A stretch of 64,000 nt of DNA from Streptomyces sp. man185 (GCA_002551355.1 NTHE01000037.1:18752-82751), one strand, 5' to 3'; shown: positions 35,931 through 45,192, numbered from the stretch's first letter. Translations and numbers: made by a program. The notes: generated by a model from the sequence alone, not told the origin.

Positions 35931-36260
35931 ATGAGCCACGGGAAAACGTCGTACGTCTGCCTCTCCTGCCGGGTGTCGTACAAGCAGCCCCACGACACGG
36001 CGAGGCAGCGGACCTGCCCGAACTGTGCGGAGCCGATGACCCACGCGGGCTCGGCCTTCGCGGCACCGCGACGGCGGGACGTCGCGGCCTGGCGGGCCCT
36101 CGCCGTGCTGCTGAACGCGGGCGTGGGCTTCCACAAGAGCTGTTGCGGCGGGCCCGGCTACCGCCCCCGAGGGCTGCGTGAGGTGCGCGAGCGGTTGACG
36201 TACGCGCGGCGCAGCGGCACACCGGTGGCCAAGGCGCTCGTACGGTTCAACGTGCCGTAG
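35931..36260 (+). CDS. Small zinc-ribbon-like protein
   Basis: 109 residues from ATG 35931, which lies six bases after TAGGCT, suggesting a leaderless mRNA. Two CxxC knuckles, CLSCR and CPNC (residues about 10-33), form a probable zinc ribbon. A further CC pair in FHKSCCGGPGYRPRGLREVR follows. Family not named from memory. The stop overlaps the end of the convergent propeller-like gene by 14 bases. Confidence 0.7.
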   Translation: MSHGKTSYVCLSCRVSYKQPHDTARQRTCPNCAEPMTHAGSAFAAPRRRDVAAWRALAVLLNAGVGFHKSCCGGPGYRPRGLREVRERLTYARRSGTPVAKALVRFNVP

Positions 36261-37869
36261 TGATCAGGACGCGGCCGTCGCTGGTGCCCAGCAGGATTCG
36301 GCCGGGTCCTGCGACCGTGACCGCGGTGGGGACGACGGGGACGCCGCGCACATGGACATGGCCCCTGGCGAGGAGCGTGCCGGTCGTCGCCTCCAGGGCG
36401 ATCAGCTCGCCGCTGCCGAGGGCGACGAGGACAGTGCCGGTGGCCGGGTCGATGTCGAGCGCGGTCGGCGTGCGGTCGACGGGGAAGACCCACGAAGGGG
36501 CGCCGGTGGAGCTTTCGGCCAGGGAACGACGGGTCACGAAGCCCTGGACCGGTAGACCGACGCGGCCGTCGTGGCGGACGGTGGCCATGACCAGGTCCGT
36601 CTCCCCGGCCCTCACGCCGGGGCCGCCGGAGTGGGTCTCGCCGGGCTCCCAGGACCAGGGAAAGAGACGTCGGCAGCGATCTGCGGCGGGGAACGCGAGG
36701 TCCGCCGGGCGGCCGGTGCGGTGGGCGTCGACCATCGTCAGCCACACCTCCGCGTCCTCGCCCTCGACGGCGCAAACAGGGCAGGTGCAGCGACAGTCGC
36801 AGTCCTCGTCGTCGTCCCAGGGGCAGTCGCATACGCAGGAGGATCCGGATATGTCCCGGAAGATCGCGTGGGGGCCGTGCCCGAACCGGCTCCGTGACCG
36901 TTCTCCGTACCCCGCACGCATCGGCACGAGCAGGGGGCCCTCGGACGTCGTGACGAGTGAGGCCGGACCAGGGGTGGTGCGGCGGTCGAGTTCGGTCCCG
37001 TCGGACAGGCCGATCCGGAGGAACGTCCCGCTGTCGCCGTGCCAGGGGCCGAGGGCTTCCACCCAGGCGGAGTCTCTTTCGGGGAGAACGACCGCGGTCC
37101 GGCCGCCGCCGAGGTCCGGATCGGCGGGTATCGACCACCGTCGCTTCCCCCGCGCCGACCATCGCTCCAGCAGCACGTGGTCCGCCGTGAGCAGGATGTC
37201 CCCGTCCGGCAGGACGGTCAGGGAGCGGATCTCTCCAGGACGTGGCCCATCCGTGTCCCGTGCCGCGAGGGCCGGGGTGGGCTCGGGCAGGGAGGTCGGC
37301 ACGCGCGGCCCGGTCAGCTCCGTGTGCCGGACCGAGCGAGCCGGGACGGTCCGCCAGTCGGGGCGTACGAGGTCGACGCGGTGCCCCTCCAGCCAGGCGG
37401 CCCGGTCCTCCCAGTCGTCGTACGGGGCGAGGAGGATCCGGAGGGTCTGGGCGTCCGTCCATTCCAGGGAGCGGACCTCCCGCCGGCAGCCCTCCTCGAA
37501 GAGGTGGCGGTGCTCACCCGTGGCGAGGTCGAGGAGCACGAGCTCACCTTCGAAGAAGTAGCCGCCGTCATGGGAACCGGTACCGAGGACGAGCAACGGC
37601 CGGGTGGGGTGGAAGGCCGCGGCCCGCAGTCGCCAGCCGGTTCTGAGCCACTGCAGGGCCGGGACGCGTGCCGGGGAGTCCGAGGTGTCGGCTCCCGGTA
37701 GCGGAGCGGCGTAGACACCGATCGGGTAGCCGTCCGCCGAACCCCGCGGATCGTGGCCGCCGAGGACGACATGCGTACCGGTGGGCGCCGAGACGGTGAG
37801 GACGGAGCGGCCGAGCTCGGCGCGGGACCGGTCGGCGAGAATCCGGTCGACGGCGAGGGGAAGGATCAC
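36247..37869 (-). CDS. Beta-propeller-like protein with a Cys-rich insert
   Basis: 540 residues from GTG 37869 (VILPLAVDRILADRSR). A longer frame reaches 38037, but its first 56 residues are Arg/Trp-rich, overlap the argC promoter region and look untranslated. Repeating blocks such as LRAAAFHPTRPLLVLGTGSH, REVRSLEWTDAQTLRILLAP, IRSLTVLPDGDILLTADHVL and PTALDIDPATGTVLVALGSG suggest a WD40/PQQ-like propeller. At about residues 340-365 is a dense cysteine cluster (CVCDCPWDDDEDCDCRCTCP then VC) likely to bind metal. No signal peptide. Function unknown. Confidence 0.7.
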   Translation of the reverse strand: MILPLAVDRILADRSRAELGRSVLTVSAPTGTHVVLGGHDPRGSADGYPIGVYAAPLPGADTSDSPARVPALQWLRTGWRLRAAAFHPTRPLLVLGTGSHDGGYFFEGELVLLDLATGEHRHLFEEGCRREVRSLEWTDAQTLRILLAPYDDWEDRAAWLEGHRVDLVRPDWRTVPARSVRHTELTGPRVPTSLPEPTPALAARDTDGPRPGEIRSLTVLPDGDILLTADHVLLERWSARGKRRWSIPADPDLGGGRTAVVLPERDSAWVEALGPWHGDSGTFLRIGLSDGTELDRRTTPGPASLVTTSEGPLLVPMRAGYGERSRSRFGHGPHAIFRDISGSSCVCDCPWDDDEDCDCRCTCPVCAVEGEDAEVWLTMVDAHRTGRPADLAFPAADRCRRLFPWSWEPGETHSGGPGVRAGETDLVMATVRHDGRVGLPVQGFVTRRSLAESSTGAPSWVFPVDRTPTALDIDPATGTVLVALGSGELIALEATTGTLLARGHVHVRGVPVVPTAVTVAGPGRILLGTSDGRVLITTAR

Positions 37870-38004
37870 CGGCCTCAGCCTCGCCGATCCGGGCCGCGCG
37901 GGCAAGAGCTCCGTCGCAGGCCATGCTCTCCCCGACCAGCGGGGCCGCCCGACAGCCACTCGCGACCACCGTAAGGATCTGCGCAGGTCGGCCCTCACGG
38001 AAGC

Positions 38005-38042
38005 TTTGCATAAAAGTGCGCCAATGCGTATAGTCATGCCAT
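38005..38042 (+). promoter_or_regulatory. argC promoter with ArgR boxes
   Basis: A -35 TTGCAT (38006-38011), 17-base spacer and -10 TATAGT (38029-38034) lie before argC. The same stretch has two ARG-box-like elements, TTGCATAAAA (38006-38015) and AATGCGTATA (38023-38032). ArgR bound here with arginine would cover the promoter. The box assignment is by resemblance to known Streptomyces ARG boxes. Confidence 0.6.
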
Positions 38043-38060
38043 CGATCAGGAGGGTTACCG

Positions 38061-39089
38061 ATGGTGGTACGAGCAGCAGTGGCAGGGGCGAGCGGATACG
38101 CCGGCGGGGAGCTGCTCCGTCTTCTGCTGGCGCACCCGGAGGTCGAGATCGGCGCTCTCACCGGGCACTCCAACGCCGGGCAGGCGCTCGGTTCGCTCCA
38201 GCCGCATCTGCGGCCCCTGGCCGACCGGGTGCTGGAGCCCACCACCGCCGACGTGCTCGCCGGGCACGAGGTCGTCTTCCTGGCGCTCCCGCACGGGCAG
38301 TCCGCCGCCGTCGCCGAGCAGCTCGGGGGCGAGGTCCTCGTCGTCGACATGGGGGCCGACTTCCGGCTGAAGGACGCGGGGGACTGGGAGACGTTCTACG
38401 GGTCGCCGCACGCCGGGACCTGGCCCTACGGGCTGCCCGAGCTGCCGGGCGGGCGGGCCGCGCTCGCCGGGGCGAAGCGGATCGCGGTGCCCGGGTGCTA
38501 CCCGACCGCCGTGTCCCTCGCGCTCTTCCCGGCGTACGAGGCGGGCATCGCCGAGCCGGAGGCCGTGATCGTCGCCGCGTCGGGCACCTCCGGGGCGGGC
38601 AAGGCGGTCAAGCCGCATCTGCTCGGCTCCGAGGTCATGGGCAACATGACCCCGTACGGCGTCGGCGGCGGGCACCGTCACACGCCCGAGATGATCCAGA
38701 ACCTCAGCGCGGCCGCCGGGCAGCCGGTCACCGTCTCCTTCACGCCCACCCTCGCCCCCATGCCGCGCGGCATCCTCGCCACCTGCAGCGCCAAGGCGCG
38801 GCCGGGCGTCAGCGCGGAGAGCCTGCGGGCGGTGTACGGGAAGGCGTTCGCGGACGAGCCGTTCGTCGACCTCCTGCCCGAGGGCCAGTGGCCCGCCACC
38901 GCCGCGGTGTACGGCTCCAACGCCGTACAGGTCCAGGTCGCGCACGACCCGGCCGCCGGACGGATCGTGGTCGTCTGCGCCATCGACAATCTCGCCAAGG
39001 GCACCGCGGGCGGCGCCCTGCAGAGCATGAACATCGCCCTCGGACTTCCCGAGGACACAGGTCTTTCGACGATCGGAGTGGCACCGTGA
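38061..39089 (+). CDS. argC: N-acetyl-gamma-glutamyl-phosphate reductase
   Basis: 342 residues, third enzyme of arginine synthesis: NADPH reduction of N-acetylglutamyl phosphate to the semialdehyde. The nucleotide-binding start VRAAVAGASGYAGGELLRLL and active-site Cys146 in AVPGCYPTAVSLAL are clear, as is SGTSGAGKAVKPHLLGSEV. ATG 38061 has AGGAGGG upstream. First gene of argCJBDR; its stop overlaps the argJ GTG by 4 bp. Confidence 0.97.
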   Translation: MVVRAAVAGASGYAGGELLRLLLAHPEVEIGALTGHSNAGQALGSLQPHLRPLADRVLEPTTADVLAGHEVVFLALPHGQSAAVAEQLGGEVLVVDMGADFRLKDAGDWETFYGSPHAGTWPYGLPELPGGRAALAGAKRIAVPGCYPTAVSLALFPAYEAGIAEPEAVIVAASGTSGAGKAVKPHLLGSEVMGNMTPYGVGGGHRHTPEMIQNLSAAAGQPVTVSFTPTLAPMPRGILATCSAKARPGVSAESLRAVYGKAFADEPFVDLLPEGQWPATAAVYGSNAVQVQVAHDPAAGRIVVVCAIDNLAKGTAGGALQSMNIALGLPEDTGLSTIGVAP

Positions 39090-40240
39090 GCGTCACGGCA
39101 GCACAGGGATTCTCGGCGGCGGGCATCGCCGCGGGAATCAAGGACAGCGGGAACCCGGACCTGGCCCTCGTGGTCAACAACGGGCCGCGCCGCGCCGCCG
39201 CGGGCGTCTTCACCTCCAACCGCGTCAAGGCCGCCCCCGTCCTCTGGTCGGAGCAGGTCCTCAAGGGCGGCGAGGTCACCGCCGTCGTCCTCAACTCCGG
39301 TGGCGCCAACGCCTGTACGGGTCCCCAGGGGTTTCAGGACACCCACGCCACCGCCGAGAAGGTCGCCGAGGTGCTGGAGGGCCACAGTGCCGGCGAGGTC
39401 GCCGTCGCCTCCACCGGGCTCATCGGTCTCCTGCTCCCCATGGACAAGCTGCTCCCCGGCATCGAGCAGGCCGCCGCCGCCCTCAGCGAGCACGGCGGTG
39501 AGAAGGCCGCCATCGCCATCAAGACCACCGACACCGTGCACAAGACGGCCGTCGCGGGCGGCGAGGGCTGGACCGTTGGCGGCATGGCCAAGGGCGCGGG
39601 CATGCTCGCCCCGGGCCTGGCCACCATGCTCGTCGTCCTCACCACCGACGCCGATGTGGAGGCCCCCGTGCTGGACGCCGCCCTGCGCGAGGCCACCCGG
39701 ACCACCTTCGACCGGGTCGACTCCGACGGCTGCATGTCCACCAACGACACCGTGCTGTTGCTCGCCTCCGGCGCCAGCGGCATCACCCCGGAGCAGGGCG
39801 CATTCGCCGAGGCCGTCCAGGCCGTCTGCGCCGACCTCGCCCGGCAGCTCATCGGCGACGCCGAGGGCGCGTCCAAGGACATCCGGATCGAGGTGATCAA
39901 CGCGGCCACCGAGGACGACGCCGTCGAGGTCGGCCGGTCCATCGCCCGCAACAACCTCCTCAAGTGCGCCATCCACGGCGAGGACCCCAACTGGGGCCGG
40001 GTCCTCTCCGCGATCGGCACCACGAAGGCCGCCTTCGAGCCGGACCAGCTCAACGTCGCCATCAACGACGTCTGGGTCTGCAAGAACGGCGGCGTCGGCG
40101 AGGACCGCGACCTCGTCGACATGCGCTACCGGGAGGTCAAGGTCACCGCCGACCTCGCCGCGGGCACCGAGTCCGCCGTCATCTGGGCCAACGACCTCAC
40201 CGCGGACTACGTCCACGAGAACAGCGCGTACAGCTCATGA
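39086..40240 (+). CDS. argJ: Bifunctional glutamate N-acetyltransferase/ornithine acetyltransferase
   Basis: 384 residues from GTG 39086 (GTGA overlap with argC). ArgJ recycles the acetyl group from N-acetylornithine to glutamate; the bifunctional form also uses acetyl-CoA. The self-cleavage site, expected before Thr180, is in GMLAPGLATMLVVLTTDADV, giving alpha and beta chains. Other landmarks are NSGGANACTGPQGFQDTHA and CAIHGEDPNWGRVLSAIG. Whether this copy is mono- or bifunctional cannot be read directly. Stop overlaps argB. Confidence 0.96.
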   Translation: MSVTAAQGFSAAGIAAGIKDSGNPDLALVVNNGPRRAAAGVFTSNRVKAAPVLWSEQVLKGGEVTAVVLNSGGANACTGPQGFQDTHATAEKVAEVLEGHSAGEVAVASTGLIGLLLPMDKLLPGIEQAAAALSEHGGEKAAIAIKTTDTVHKTAVAGGEGWTVGGMAKGAGMLAPGLATMLVVLTTDADVEAPVLDAALREATRTTFDRVDSDGCMSTNDTVLLLASGASGITPEQGAFAEAVQAVCADLARQLIGDAEGASKDIRIEVINAATEDDAVEVGRSIARNNLLKCAIHGEDPNWGRVLSAIGTTKAAFEPDQLNVAINDVWVCKNGGVGEDRDLVDMRYREVKVTADLAAGTESAVIWANDLTADYVHENSAYSS

Positions 40241-41166
40241 GCGCCGCGCGGAAGCACACCGCACTCCCGAAGGCGCAGATCCTCATCGAGGCGCTGCCCT
40301 GGCTGACCCGTCACCACGGCAAGACCGTCGTCATCAAGTTCGGCGGCAACGCCATGATCGACGAGGAGCTGAAGGCCGCCTTCGCCCAGGACGTCGTCTT
40401 CCTGCGGCACGCCGGCCTCAAGCCCGTCGTCGTGCACGGCGGCGGCCCGCAGATCAGCGCCCAGCTCGACAAGCAGGGCCTGATCAGCGAGTTCAAGGCC
40501 GGGCTGCGGGTCACCACCCCCGAGGCGATGGACGTCGTCCGGATGGTGCTCGCCGGACAGGTCCAGCGCGAGCTGGTCGGCCTCCTCAACCAGCACGGCC
40601 CCCTCGCCGTCGGCATGACCGGCGAGGACGCCCACACCATCACCGCCACCCAGCACCGGCCCACCATCGACGGCGAGTCCGTCGACATCGGCCGGGTCGG
40701 CGAGATCACCGCCATCGACACCGGGGCCATCCAGGCGCTGCTGGACGACGGGCGCATCCCGGTCGTCTCCTCCATCGCCCGCTCCGCCGACGACCACCAC
40801 GTCTACAACGTCAACGCCGACACCGCGGCCGCCGCGCTCGCCGCCGCGCTGAACGCCGAGACGCTGATGGTCCTCACCGACGTCGAGGGGCTGTACGAGG
40901 ACTGGCCCAACAGCGACGACGTCATCAGCCGGCTCACCGCGAGCGAGCTGGAGAAGCTGCTGCCCGAGCTGTCCAGCGGCATGGTCCCCAAGATGCAGGG
41001 CTGCCTGCACGCCGTGCGCAACGGCGTCGAGACCGCCAGGGTCATCGACGGCCGCGTCCAGCACTCGATCCTGCTGGAGATCTTCACCGACGAGGGCATC
41101 GGCACGATGGTCGTGCCGGACGCCCCCATCGACGTACACACAGGGCCTGAACAGGGGGAATCATGA
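40237..41166 (+). CDS. argB: Acetylglutamate kinase
   Basis: 309 residues, ATGA overlap with argJ. It phosphorylates N-acetylglutamate, the committed and usually arginine-inhibited step. Motifs of the amino acid kinase fold: KTVVIKFGGNAM near the N-terminus, VVVHGGGPQISAQLDKQG, YNVNADTAAAALAAALNAE, LTDVEGLYEDWP and GMVPKMQGCLHAVRNGV. An N-terminal extension before the kinase core is typical of arginine-feedback-sensitive forms. Confidence 0.97.
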   Translation: MSAARKHTALPKAQILIEALPWLTRHHGKTVVIKFGGNAMIDEELKAAFAQDVVFLRHAGLKPVVVHGGGPQISAQLDKQGLISEFKAGLRVTTPEAMDVVRMVLAGQVQRELVGLLNQHGPLAVGMTGEDAHTITATQHRPTIDGESVDIGRVGEITAIDTGAIQALLDDGRIPVVSSIARSADDHHVYNVNADTAAAALAAALNAETLMVLTDVEGLYEDWPNSDDVISRLTASELEKLLPELSSGMVPKMQGCLHAVRNGVETARVIDGRVQHSILLEIFTDEGIGTMVVPDAPIDVHTGPEQGES

Positions 41167-42368
41167 CCGGCACCGAAGCCGCGGGACTCACCTCGCGCTG
41201 GCAGGGCGCGCTGATGGACAACTACGGCACGCCCCGCCTGCCGCTCGTCCGCGGCGAAGGCGCGTACGTCTGGGACGAGGAGGGCACCCGCTACCTCGAC
41301 TTCGTCGGCGGCATCGCGGTCAACGCCCTCGGCCACGCCCACCCCGCCGTCGTCGAGGCCGTCTCCACGCAGATCGCCTCCCTCGGCCATGTGTCGAACC
41401 TGTTCATCGCCGAGCCGCCCGTCGCGCTCGCCGAACGGCTGCTGCACCTGTTCGGCCGTCAGGGGCGGGTCTTCTTCGCCAACTCCGGCGCCGAGGCCAA
41501 TGAGGCCGCCTTCAAGATCGGCCGGCTCACCGGGCGGGCCCACATGGTCGCCACCGACGGCGGCTTCCACGGCCGGACGATGGGCGCGCTCGCCCTCACC
41601 GGCCAGCCGGGGAAGCAGGAGCCGTTCCGCCCGCTGCCCGGTGATGTCACGCACGTGCCGTACGGGGACGTGGACGCCCTGCGCGCAGCGGTGACCACCG
41701 ACACCGCACTGGTCATCGTCGAGCCGACGCAGGGCGAGAACGGTGTCGTCGTCCCGCCCAAGGGGTATCTGGAGGCCGCCCGGGAGATCACCCGGGCGAC
41801 CGGGACCCTGCTGGTCCTCGACGAGGTGCAGACCGGCATCGGGCGCTGCGGCCAGTGGTTCGAGCACCAGGCGCACCAAGGCGTCGAGCCCGACATCGTC
41901 ACCCTCGCCAAGGGCCTCGGCGGCGGTCTGCCGATCGGCGCGACCGTCGCGTTCGGCCCGGCGGCCGACCTGCTGAAGCCTGGGCACCACGGCACCACCT
42001 TCGGCGGCAACCCGGTCGCCTGCGCCGCCGGACTCGCCGTCCTCGACACCCTCGCCGCCGACGGCACGCTCGACGAGGTCAAGCGGCTCGGCGAGAAGAT
42101 CCGCGACGGCGTGGAGGCGCTGGGCCACCCCCTGGTCTCCCATGTCCGCGGCAGCGGCCTGCTGCTGGGTATCGTGCTCACCGGACCCCTCGCACCGCAG
42201 GTGCAGCAGGCGGCCCAGGGAGCCGGCCTCCTGGTGAACGCGCCCGCCCCCGATGTCGTACGGCTCATGCCGCCGCTGATCATCGGTGACGCGGAGGTGG
42301 ACGCGTTCCTGGAGATCCTGCCGGGAGCTCTCGACGCGGCACACGGGGACGGACGATCCGGAGCATGA
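41163..42368 (+). CDS. argD: Acetylornithine aminotransferase
   Basis: 401 residues, ATGA overlap with argB. PLP-dependent conversion of N-acetylglutamate semialdehyde to N-acetylornithine. Class III aminotransferase motifs: FFANSGAEANEAAFKIGRL, TDGGFHGRTMGALALTG, LLVLDEVQTGIGRCG, and the PLP lysine Lys250 in TLAKGLGGGLPIGA. It may also act on succinyl-diaminopimelate semialdehyde, as in E. coli. Followed after 25 bp by argR. Confidence 0.96.
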   Translation: MTGTEAAGLTSRWQGALMDNYGTPRLPLVRGEGAYVWDEEGTRYLDFVGGIAVNALGHAHPAVVEAVSTQIASLGHVSNLFIAEPPVALAERLLHLFGRQGRVFFANSGAEANEAAFKIGRLTGRAHMVATDGGFHGRTMGALALTGQPGKQEPFRPLPGDVTHVPYGDVDALRAAVTTDTALVIVEPTQGENGVVVPPKGYLEAAREITRATGTLLVLDEVQTGIGRCGQWFEHQAHQGVEPDIVTLAKGLGGGLPIGATVAFGPAADLLKPGHHGTTFGGNPVACAAGLAVLDTLAADGTLDEVKRLGEKIRDGVEALGHPLVSHVRGSGLLLGIVLTGPLAPQVQQAAQGAGLLVNAPAPDVVRLMPPLIIGDAEVDAFLEILPGALDAAHGDGRSGA

Positions 42369-42393
42369 CCCTCCGGAGAATGAGGCGACGACG

Positions 42394-42930
42394 ATGACCG
42401 AGGCGCAGGAAACCGAGCACGGCGGGCCGTCCGTGCCGCAGACCCGCACCGCCCGCCACCGCCGGATCGTGGACATCCTGAACCGGCAGCCGGTCCGCTC
42501 GCAGAGCCAGCTGGCCAAGCTCCTCGCCGACGACGGGCTGAGCGTCACCCAGGCGACGCTCTCCCGCGACCTCGACGAGCTGGGCGCGGTGAAGATCCGC
42601 AATACCGGCGGCGAGCTGATCTACGCGGTGCCCAGCGAGGGCGGATTCCGCACCCCGCAGGCTCCGCTGGGCGGCTCGGCCAAGGAGGAGCGGATGCGCA
42701 GGCTCTCGGCCGAACTGCTCATCTCGGCGGAGGCCTCGGCCAACCTCGTGGTGCTGCGCACCCCGCCGGGCGCCGCCCAGTTCCTCGCCTCGGCCATCGA
42801 CCAGGCCGAACTGCACGACATCCTCGGCACCATCGCGGGTGACGACACGCTGATGCTCATCAGCCGCGATCCGAACGGCGGCCAGGCGCTCGCCGACCAC
42901 CTGCTGAGGCTCGCTCAGAACGACCGCTGA
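42394..42930 (+). CDS. argR: Arginine repressor
   Basis: 178 residues from ATG 42394 behind GAGGCGACG. The N-terminal winged helix (about 22-90) has RHRRIVDILNRQPVRSQSQL and VTQATLSRDLDELGAVKIRN. The C-terminal domain (about 105-175) binds arginine and forms hexamers, with ASAIDQAELHDILGTIAGDD and TLMLISRD as conserved core. It represses the arg genes, probably through the boxes at 38005 and 45150, and by its place in the operon also itself. Confidence 0.97.
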   Translation: MTEAQETEHGGPSVPQTRTARHRRIVDILNRQPVRSQSQLAKLLADDGLSVTQATLSRDLDELGAVKIRNTGGELIYAVPSEGGFRTPQAPLGGSAKEERMRRLSAELLISAEASANLVVLRTPPGAAQFLASAIDQAELHDILGTIAGDDTLMLISRDPNGGQALADHLLRLAQNDR

Positions 42931-42938
42931 ACTCCTTA

Positions 42939-43655
42939 CTAGTAGCGCGTGATCGCGGTCGGGCCCGAGGTGGTCCCGACCGCGATGTGCGGTTCGCGCT
43001 CCGGGTCCGCCCACGCCAGGATCTCCGCCATCGCGTCCGCCGGGACCGAGACGCAACCCGCCGTCGCCCCGCGCCCGTTCACATGCAGGAAGATCCCCGC
43101 ACCCCGATTGCGCACCGGCTTCTCGTAGTTGAAGCCGATCACCAGCGCCCGGGCGTACTGCGTCCCGTAGGAGACCAGGTGCTCGGCCTCCGCCGCCCGG
43201 CAGTCGGCGGGGCGCGGTTCCACCCAACGGTTGTACGCGTTCGAGGCGTTGTCCTGGCACCACCAGGATTCCTCGTTCACCTTCCGGTACGGATACGTCG
43301 TGCCGACCGGGGCGTCCTCGATGCCGAAGGCGTACGGCAGGTCGTACAGCCCGGTCGGTGTGGTGCTGGTGCCCTGTTCCCGGGTGCCGCCCTCGGTCAG
43401 CCCGTTGGCCCCGAACCGCGCGGACGCCGACCCCGCCTCCGCCCACCGGCCCCCGCGCCGCTCCCACCAGGTCACCGTGCCCGTCGTGGAACCGGCGTCC
43501 GGGGCCTCGGCGGTGATCAGCTGGGAGCCGCCGCCCGTGTCCGCCAGCCGGTCCGGCAGGGGCGGTACGTCGGTGGCGGAGGCGTCGGTGGGCCCGGCCC
43601 CGAGGGAGCCGGCCAGGGCGAGGAGTACGGCGGCGGTCACCAGTGATCTGCGCAT
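42939..43655 (-). CDS. Secreted L,D-transpeptidase-like protein
   Basis: 238 residues. Signal peptide MRRSLVTAAVLLALAGSLGA ending near ASA. The catalytic domain shows the YkuD signature IFLHVNGRGATAGCVSVPAD, with His, then Cys in the GC pair as nucleophile. Such enzymes form 3-3 peptidoglycan crosslinks or link proteins to the wall; this subgroup may be catalytic or a wall-lytic relative. It ends convergently 8 bp from argR, and a strong hairpin lies within its 3' coding end. Confidence 0.85.
   Translation of the reverse strand: MRRSLVTAAVLLALAGSLGAGPTDASATDVPPLPDRLADTGGGSQLITAEAPDAGSTTGTVTWWERRGGRWAEAGSASARFGANGLTEGGTREQGTSTTPTGLYDLPYAFGIEDAPVGTTYPYRKVNEESWWCQDNASNAYNRWVEPRPADCRAAEAEHLVSYGTQYARALVIGFNYEKPVRNRGAGIFLHVNGRGATAGCVSVPADAMAEILAWADPEREPHIAVGTTSGPTAITRY
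42952..42986. terminator. Hairpin within the L,D-transpeptidase 3' end, terminator for argR
   Basis: A perfect 12-bp stem ATCGCGGTCGGG (42952-42963) with CCCGACCGCGAT (42975-42986). It lies 22 bases after the argR stop but inside the last codons of the opposite-strand gene, so it probably ends both messages. Confidence 0.65.
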
Positions 43656-43736
43656 GCTCCGGACCGTACGGCGGCCGGCGGACCCGCCCCACCGGACCTG
43701 CTCCGTACGGCCCAGCTGCTCACTCCGGGCGGGGAA

Positions 43737-45026
43737 TCACCGGTACCCGGGGTCCGGACGCCGCTGCCGCCCCGCCGCCCGCAACAGCCGATCCGCCGCC
43801 ACCCGCACCGCGCGCGGCCGGTCCGGCGCACTCCGCTCGCGCAGCAGGCGCTCCGGGATCCCGGCGGCGTCCGGCAGCAGGGCCCGGGTCGCCGCCCGCA
43901 CCACGGCCGGGCTCGGGTCGTCCAGCAACGGCGTCAGCCGCTCCCGGGCCACCACGTCCAGCGCGCGCAGCCCGGTGATCGCGTGCAGCCGCACGGCGGG
44001 CAGCGGGTGCTCCACCAGGGCCCACAGCGTCCCGGCGTCCGTCACCCGGTCGCCGCACTCGCCGAGGCCCGCGGCGGCCCCCGGGTGCGCGGCGGGGTCG
44101 GCGCACAGCTCCCGGTAGACGGGGAGCGGGTCGACGCCGCCCTGCCGCAGCACATAGCGCGCGCAGGCCCGAACGACGCCCGAGCGGTCGGCGAGGAACG
44201 GCTCCGCGTCACCGTGCCGCCCGGCCCGCCGCAGCGCGGTCACCCCGGCCGAGCGCACCCGGGGAGTGCGGGCGGTCAGCAGCCGGTCCAGCACGGCGGC
44301 CCCGCCCGGGGCCACGGCCCCACCCGCTGTCCCGGCCGCGATGGCGGCGTCCGCGCAGAGGTCCTGAAGGGTGACGTCACCGAGGGTCGCGGCCGTGGCG
44401 GCCAGCTCCATCGGCGTCAGCAGACCGCGTTCCACCGCGATCCGGTACGCGAGTCTGTACGTGGCCCGGTCCGGGTGGGTCGTCAGCGCCAGCACCTCGG
44501 CCGCCGGGCCCCCGCGCAGAGCGTCCTCCAGCAGAGCGCGGGCGAAGCCGCCCCGGTCCCGTCGTGCCAGCCGCAGGATCAGCTCGGCCAGCGGGAACAG
44601 GTCGTCGCCGGGCAGTTCGGCGAGCAGCGTCCGGGCCTTCTCGCGGACCGGAGCAACCCAGTCCGCGCACCGCACCACCAGCAGCGGGCGCAGCTCCGGG
44701 TCGGTGCGGGCCGCGTCCAGGGCCGCCTCCCGGACCCGCCCGTCCCGGTCGCACAGGGCGAGCGCGGGAGGCGGTGGCGGCGGTGAGGCCGGGGGAGCGG
44801 TCTTGGAACCCGCCCGTCCGCGCAATCGGTCCAGCAGCGTCGGGGCCGGTCGTTCCGGCTCTCCGGCCGGGCGGGTCCACAGCCAGGGGCGGTCGTCCAG
44901 ATTCCGCACGCCGGCGTCGAAGGCCGGCCACGCCCCGGCCGACGCGATGTCGAACGCCTCCTCCGGCGTCGCGCCCTCGCACACGCGCACCACGGCTCTC
45001 ATGGTCTCCCCGTCCCGGCCGTCCAT
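43737..45026 (-). CDS. HEAT-repeat-like protein of unknown function
   Basis: 429 residues from ATG 45026 behind a GGGGGG run; ATG 45002 is an alternative. A Pro-rich linker (APPASPPPPPPALA, about residues 78-92) splits a short N-terminal part from a long array of HEAT-like helices, for example RVRSAGVTALRRAGRHGDAE, VVRACARYVLRQGGVDPLPV and PAVRLHAITGLRALDVVARE. No signal peptide or membrane helix. Probably a cytoplasmic scaffold. It separates argCJBDR from argGH and is transcribed against them. Confidence 0.75.
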   Translation of the reverse strand: MDGRDGETMRAVVRVCEGATPEEAFDIASAGAWPAFDAGVRNLDDRPWLWTRPAGEPERPAPTLLDRLRGRAGSKTAPPASPPPPPPALALCDRDGRVREAALDAARTDPELRPLLVVRCADWVAPVREKARTLLAELPGDDLFPLAELILRLARRDRGGFARALLEDALRGGPAAEVLALTTHPDRATYRLAYRIAVERGLLTPMELAATAATLGDVTLQDLCADAAIAAGTAGGAVAPGGAAVLDRLLTARTPRVRSAGVTALRRAGRHGDAEPFLADRSGVVRACARYVLRQGGVDPLPVYRELCADPAAHPGAAAGLGECGDRVTDAGTLWALVEHPLPAVRLHAITGLRALDVVARERLTPLLDDPSPAVVRAATRALLPDAAGIPERLLRERSAPDRPRAVRVAADRLLRAAGRQRRPDPGYR

Positions 45027-45127
45027 GGCGCCCCCCGTCGTCGGCTGCCGATGCTAGAGGCGTTCCGGCCAAGGGGCGTCAGCATTTTCCGTCCGTACGA
45101 CCGCGCATGCCGCCCTGACCTGCCGTT

Positions 45128-45180
45128 TTGACAAACAATACGGAGGACTGCATAGTTATACCCATCAGTGATTGCACCGT
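45128..45180 (+). promoter_or_regulatory. argG promoter with ArgR box
   Basis: A good -35 TTGACA (45128-45133), 17-base spacer and -10 CATAGT (45151-45156). Around and after the -10, TGCATAGTTATA (45149-45160) and CAGTGATTGCA (45166-45176) resemble ARG-box halves. Repression by ArgR is inferred. Confidence 0.6.
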
Positions 45181-45192
45181 AAGGAGAAACCC

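Noticed and set aside
37870..38037. N-terminal extension of the propeller-like gene to 38037
   Set aside because: Would overlap the argC promoter and ArgR boxes; translated part is Arg/Trp-rich and unlike the rest of the protein.
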